Source of the DNA: Balneolaceae bacterium
Lineage (GTDB): Bacteria; Bacteroidota; Rhodothermia; Balneolales; Balneolaceae
Length of the DNA stretch: 9,174 bases
Reading direction: 5' to 3'
Assembly (NCBI GenBank): GCA_007118525.1
Contig: SKRK01000219.1
Location: 1-9,174, forward strand
Part shown: positions 5,760-9,174 of the stretch, piece by piece
Position numbering within the stretch: the first letter of the stretch is position 1
Layout: every line of letters starts with the position of its first letter
Position numbers and translations under genes: made by a program
The notes under the pieces: model-generated
Database searches by the model: none
The model's input: the letters and a program-made list of their open reading frames with translations, nothing else
What the model was told of the DNA's origin: nothing

Positions 5760-6887
5760 CTATGCAGTAACTGCTTTTCTGGTTTCTATATTATCCCATT
5801 TCACTTCTTCGCCGGGCACTTCATGCTTTAAACAGTTCAATGCCTCCTCTGCAAGTGCTCTTATATAATCCGGGTGATCATTTAATCCCGTCATTACCCG
5901 GTAATTTTCAAACTCAAATCCCTCTTCTTCCATATCCTCAACAAGCTCAACTCCTAATTCATAGAGGGTTTCAATATGATCGGTCACAAAAGCGATCGGC
6001 ACCATCAAAAAGTTTTTAATCCCATATTCAAGGTGGCGCCTCACCAGATCTTCTGTATTTGGCTGCGTCCATTTCTGCGGACCCACACGGGACTGGAAAC
6101 TGAGCCAGTACGAATTATTCTCCTCACGCCGTGCCATAACTGCTTCCATGGTCTCTTTAATTTCTGTTGTGTAAGGATCGCCGCTTCTCACTTCCAGTAA
6201 CGGTGTACCGTGTGCACTGAAAATAAGATGGGTTTTTCGCCGGGTCTCTTCGTCCATATCAGAGAGAGCCTCGTCGATCCTGTTATTTACAGAACGTAAA
6301 TACGACTCATTCAGATGGTAATTCTTTACATGAAACTCAGTCCATGGTTTTTTCCCATCGGGAAATTTCTTCTTAACCACCTCTTCCCAATCCCGGAAAC
6401 TGCTTCCCGTAGTGGTCCAGGAGAACTGGGGATAAAGCGGCATTAAAACCGTGTGTGTAATACCGTCTTCTACCAAATCGTCCATAATCTGGTCGGCAAA
6501 CGGAAGCCAATATCGCATGCAGGTATATACCTTAACTTCATGATCAGGCAGGATCTGCTTAAAATAATTCCCAAGACTTCTTCGCTGGGTTTCGGTGAGC
6601 CCATTAATAGGTGAGCAGCACTCTGAAACAACTTTATTCTTCCGGTTAAAGCAGTGTTTACTACCGGTGCATCCTTTGGGGCAGCCGTTAATCTCTTTAT
6701 AGTCTTTCGCTACACTTGGCGCTCTTAATTTTGAAATGACATTTGCGAATGTTCTTTGTGTAATCCCGCCACCCAGTTTGATAATATCTTCGTCACTAAA
6801 CAGATTCTTGAGAAAGATTTTTACATTATCCTCATGGGTTGGCCCGCCCAAATTCATTAATACAACTCCAATGCGCATATTTGTCAT
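5760..6887 (-). CDS. hemH: Ferrochelatase (HemH) with an internal cysteine-rich insertion
   Basis: HemH inserts Fe2+ into protoporphyrin IX, the last step of heme b synthesis, usually at the cytoplasmic membrane face. Family landmarks are GVVLMNLGGP (7-16), MRYWLPF (124-130), MPLYPQFSWTTTGS (149-162), the catalytic His226 in SAHGTP (224-229) and Glu306 in FVTDHIETLYELG (300-312). The usual 'GGSP' turn before PIN is interrupted by a segment carrying Cys69, Cys73, Cys79, Cys90 and Cys91. Ferrochelatases with a [2Fe-2S] cluster held by four cysteines within one internal segment of about 20 residues are known, the example being Myxococcus xanthus. The C-terminus (residues 353-375) lacks the cysteine triad of the other cluster-bearing class. 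Met4 (6878) is an alternative start closer to family N-termini. It is the first gene of the operon, and its position ahead of hemA is notable. Confidence 0.97.
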   Translation of the reverse strand: MTNMRIGVVLMNLGGPTHEDNVKIFLKNLFSDEDIIKLGGGITQRTFANVISKLRAPSVAKDYKEINGCPKGCTGSKHCFNRKNKVVSECCSPINGLTETQRRSLGNYFKQILPDHEVKVYTCMRYWLPFADQIMDDLVEDGITHTVLMPLYPQFSWTTTGSSFRDWEEVVKKKFPDGKKPWTEFHVKNYHLNESYLRSVNNRIDEALSDMDEETRRKTHLIFSAHGTPLLEVRSGDPYTTEIKETMEAVMARREENNSYWLSFQSRVGPQKWTQPNTEDLVRRHLEYGIKNFLMVPIAFVTDHIETLYELGVELVEDMEEEGFEFENYRVMTGLNDHPDYIRALAEEALNCLKHEVPGEEVKWDNIETRKAVTA

Positions 6888-7231
6888 TCTATAAATTTAG
6901 TCACTTCTGGTGGTTACAATCGTAAAAGAAACTGTTTTTTTATGAAGCAATCGTGAAGAATTTGGCACAGATAAACCGGCATTTCCAGACCGAAATTTCC
7001 TGAAATCCGGTAAAAGCCGCTACTAGTTCAAAAAAATCCGTTTAATACTTCTCTTTTTCAAAAGTCATTACACATGCTTTTACTTGTTGATTAAATTTAA
7101 TTTAACTGCCAATATTAACTTATTTTTGACAACTGTTAACAAACTAATATAGCCCGCCTTGTAACTTAACTTGCATTATAGGTGCTACTCCAAGTAGATT
7201 CGAGAGGTTATCATTTGAATGATTTTCTCAT
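6888..7231. other. Divergent intergenic region between hemH and the MIP gene
   Basis: These 344 bp hold no convincing ORF, RNA gene or repeat copy and must contain the promoters for the hem operon (leftward) and the MIP gene (rightward). The right half (7081-7150) is markedly AT-rich. On the + strand TATTTTTG at 7121-7128 matches the -7 consensus TAnnTTTG exactly, but no -33 box lies at a suitable distance. A TTGACA (7126-7131) and TAATAT (7145-7150) pair has only a 13-bp spacer. An interrupted inverted repeat pairs CCGG-C-ATTTC (6976-6985) with GAAAT-CCGG (7002-7010), and a GAAATTTC palindrome (6992-6999) sits inside it. It could be an operator or leader hairpin upstream of hemH. The MIP start has no adjacent ribosome binding site; GAGAGG (7202-7207) is 24 nt away. 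Confidence 0.6.
6917..6951 (-). promoter_or_regulatory. Candidate promoter of the hem operon (weak)
   Basis: On the minus strand TACGATTG (6924-6917) differs by one base from the Bacteroidota -7 consensus TAnnTTTG and lies 29 nt before the hemH ATG. An ATTG (6951-6948) sits 23 nt upstream of it, at the long end of the spacing seen for the -33 TTTG box. The spacer contains an A-tract. The match is imperfect and the motif short, so this is only the best candidate in the leader. Confidence 0.22.
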
Positions 7232-7840
7232 ATGCTCAAATTCAGTGCCGAACTATTCGGAACTCTTTTTTTAACGATAGCGGTTGGTTTATCGGGAAAC
7301 CCAGTGGCTGCCGGCCTGATACTGGCTGCTCTTATCTATCTTTTCTCAGATATATCAGGCTCGCACTTTAACCCGGCAATCAGCCTTGCTGCCTGGGTAT
7401 CGGGAAAAATATCTCTGGATCAGCTTCTGTTTCATCTTGCTGCCCAGTTGACCGGTGCAGTTTTTGGGGCTTTCCTTGTCTGGCAAATATCCGGCATTAC
7501 CCATGTAGCAAGCCCGTCTCCATCAACAGGGACGTATGAATTTATTGTGGTGGAATTTCTCTTTTCATTTTTGTTTGTTCTGATCTTCCTCTTTATGGTC
7601 TATCCGGCTGAAAAGCGTCGCAACCCCGTTTTTGGACTGATGATTGGCCTCACTTTCTATGGATCTTATATCATTGCAGAACCCATATCGGGCACAGGAT
7701 TAAATCCGGCATTTACTTCCGCTTTTGTTTTCACAGATTTTCTAAACAACGGCTTTTCCTACTACTACCTGCCCATCTACATACTGGCTCCTCTTCTTGG
7801 AGGATTGGCAGCGTCGTATCTCTATAAAAAACTGCTTTAG
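7232..7840 (+). CDS. Short aquaporin-family (MIP) channel, atypical selectivity filter
   Basis: This is a 202-residue integral membrane protein with the MIP fold: helices near 4-21, 26-41, 65-86, 102-123, 133-150 and 177-197, plus two re-entrant half-helices. Both NPA boxes are present, SGSHFNPAIS (42-51) and SGTGLNPAF (153-161). Against E. coli AqpZ the segment from Pro151 to the second NPA aligns without gaps (P151/P179, T155/T183). This places Phe161 at the aromatic/arginine filter Arg189 and Tyr146 at His174. The constriction therefore lacks its arginine, and the transported solute cannot be assumed to be water. The protein is shorter than the usual 230-280 residues, mainly from a very short first extracellular loop. 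A TGA in frame at 7220 rules out a longer start. Its stop overlaps the convergent kinase gene by 4 nt. Confidence 0.9.
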   Translation: MLKFSAELFGTLFLTIAVGLSGNPVAAGLILAALIYLFSDISGSHFNPAISLAAWVSGKISLDQLLFHLAAQLTGAVFGAFLVWQISGITHVASPSPSTGTYEFIVVEFLFSFLFVLIFLFMVYPAEKRRNPVFGLMIGLTFYGSYIIAEPISGTGLNPAFTSAFVFTDFLNNGFSYYYLPIYILAPLLGGLAASYLYKKLL

Positions 7841-9174
7841 CCTTTTTGCAGCCTGAACGAAAAGTCTGAGCCTTCTCCCGGCTTGCTTTTTACCATCACG
7901 TCGGAATCATGAGCGCTTAAAATACTTTTTACCACGGCAAGGCCAAGTCCGGTGCCGCCTTTATCCCTTGATCGCGCTTTGTCGGTTCTGTAAAAGCGGT
8001 CAAAAAGCCGGTCGAGATGTTCTGAAGAGATACCAATACCTGTATCGATAACATGCACTGAAACGTGTCCGTCTTCTTCGGTCACTTTGATTTCGATTTC
8101 ACCCTTGTTGGTATATTTAATCGCGTTTGATACCAGATTGTCAATTACCTGCTCAATTTTATCGGGATCGCCAACCACAACTCTGTAGCCCTGATCATAC
8201 TTCAGGTTAATCCCCTTTTCGGCAGCTTCTTTCTGGTAGAGATCAACTACATGCTTGATGGTTTTGCACAGATCAAATTTCTGTTTTTCAACAAAATAGG
8301 AATCTGAATCGTAACGCTGAAGGGTTACCAGGTCTTTATAAAGCCTGTTAATTCTCTCCGTTTGCCTCAAGGCAGTTTGTAAATAGTGTTCTCGCTGCTC
8401 TTTCTGCAGGCTTTCCATCTGCAGCATTTCAAGCGAGCCCGCTATGGTGTGCAACGGATTACGGATTTCGTGGGTGATATCGGCAAAAAACTGGCTCTGT
8501 TTGTCATAAAGCCGCTTCATCTCCTGATTATCTTGCCGAAACCGCTCTGCCATTCGATTCAGGGATGTTGCAAGCTTGCCAAATTCATCGTTTCTGTCGA
8601 GGTTCAGGGTACGTGTCACATCTCCCTCTGCAATGTCGCGTGCTGCCGATTCGAGCTGTAAAATGGGTCTCGAGATATACCTTGAAAAGAGAATACTAAC
8701 CAAAATAACCAGGCCTATTGAGATAAACATACCCGTGTAGATTATCCAGCGTATCGTTTTTATAGGCTCATAAATTTGATCTTTAAAGATGCTGACCTCC
8801 AGGAAACGAGCCGGATTGTGATCTTTGGAAAGCATGGCATAGGCCTCAATTTTGTCGCTGGCGGGGTCATTATTCAGATACACATCCTGCAAAATCGTGA
8901 GCGTATCAACCAGAGCCGCGTCAAACATTGAGGATGCCTCGATATCATCAATGTAGGGTACCTTAGCAAAAAGATGACCATCTTCGTCGTATACCGCAAT
9001 TTGATACCCTGAGGTTCTTGCCACCTCATTCAGATTGGTTTCGAAGTTGTCATCCAGCCGCAGGTTTTGAATCGTAATAGTCAGCCACTCCGTATCATTT
9101 ATAATCTGTTTTTCTCCCTCCTGTATCAGATAGTTGCGAATAAAAAGAATTGAGTAACTGCTTATCGCCGTTAT
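7837..9174 (-). CDS. Membrane sensor histidine kinase, 5' end beyond the window
   Basis: The frame is open from the window edge (9174) to TAA 7839-7837, giving 445 residues without a start; a GTG at 9024 is an internal Val codon, not the start. The edge begins inside the first membrane helix (ITAISSYSILFI), followed by an extracytoplasmic sensor of about 125 residues, a second helix (IIYTGMFISIGLVILVSILF, 144-163), a HAMP linker (SRPILQLESA to about 212), HisKA with the phospho-acceptor His235 in HEIRNP, and HATPase_c. The ATPase shows the N box with Asn346 and Asn350, G1 DTGIGIS (377-383), F box FDRFYR and G2 GGTGLGL (406-412). Glu236 and Asn239 after the His fit the ExxN phosphatase motif, so it may be bifunctional. 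The architecture resembles PhoR/ResE-type kinases; the signal and partner regulator are unknown, and no regulator gene is in view. Confidence 0.95.
   Translation of the reverse strand: MTAISSYSILFIRNYLIQEGEKQIINDTEWLTITIQNLRLDDNFETNLNEVARTSGYQIAVYDEDGHLFAKVPYIDDIEASSMFDAALVDTLTILQDVYLNNDPASDKIEAYAMLSKDHNPARFLEVSIFKDQIYEPIKTIRWIIYTGMFISIGLVILVSILFSRYISRPILQLESAARDIAEGDVTRTLNLDRNDEFGKLATSLNRMAERFRQDNQEMKRLYDKQSQFFADITHEIRNPLHTIAGSLEMLQMESLQKEQREHYLQTALRQTERINRLYKDLVTLQRYDSDSYFVEKQKFDLCKTIKHVVDLYQKEAAEKGINLKYDQGYRVVVGDPDKIEQVIDNLVSNAIKYTNKGEIEIKVTEEDGHVSVHVIDTGIGISSEHLDRLFDRFYRTDKARSRDKGGTGLGLAVVKSILSAHDSDVMVKSKPGEGSDFSFRLQKG

Noticed and set aside
7126..7150. Sigma-70 promoter TTGACA with TAATAT upstream of the MIP gene
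   Set aside because: The spacer is only 13 bp, too short for a functional -35/-10 pair.
7219..7221. ATG just upstream of the MIP start as an alternative start or leader peptide
   Set aside because: It is out of frame with the MIP gene, has no good ribosome binding site, and the short peptide shows nothing recognisable.
9022..9024. GTG at 9024 as the kinase start
   Set aside because: The frame continues upstream without a stop to the window end and encodes sensor-domain residues and part of a first membrane helix, so the GTG is an internal valine.

Overview
The window looks like a chromosomal segment from an aerobic Bacteroidota-like bacterium. Balneolota or Rhodothermota relatives are my best guess. 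This rests on moderate base composition, few Shine-Dalgarno sites, the C5 (glutamyl-tRNA) route to heme, an oxygen-dependent HemF, a ferrochelatase with an internal cysteine cluster, and GC-rich intergenic palindromes. The placement is an inference and cannot be settled from this sequence alone.

Layout. Bases 1-137 hold the 3' end of a + strand gene for a small SnoaL/NTF2-like protein. From 6887 down to 314 runs a minus-strand heme operon, in transcription order hemH, hemA, hemC, hemD, hemE, hemF. A 344-bp divergent regulatory region (6888-7231) follows. Then come a short, atypical aquaporin-family (MIP) gene on the + strand (7232-7840) and, convergent with it, a minus-strand sensor histidine kinase (7837 to beyond 9174) whose N-terminus lies outside the window.

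The heme genes cover most of the pathway from glutamyl-tRNA. HemA makes glutamate-1-semialdehyde, HemC and HemD convert porphobilinogen to uroporphyrinogen III, HemE gives coproporphyrinogen III, HemF gives protoporphyrinogen IX and HemH inserts iron into protoporphyrin IX. HemL, HemB and a protoporphyrinogen oxidase are not in the window. hemH-hemA-hemC are packed tightly (2-nt gap, 8-nt overlap). The hemC-hemD, hemD-hemE and hemE-hemF junctions and the end of hemF each carry a copy of a modular, palindrome-rich intergenic repeat, all in the same orientation.

The most interesting signals are four. The repeat family appears to be built from interchangeable hairpin modules. It has invaded coding signals: one copy supplies about 33 extra C-terminal codons and the stop of hemD, plus a strong ribosome binding site for hemE. 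The ferrochelatase has a five-cysteine internal insertion that fits an internal [2Fe-2S] class. The MIP channel has lost the selectivity-filter arginine. I found no CRISPR array, phage, transposase, tRNA or rRNA, and no clearly novel multi-gene system.
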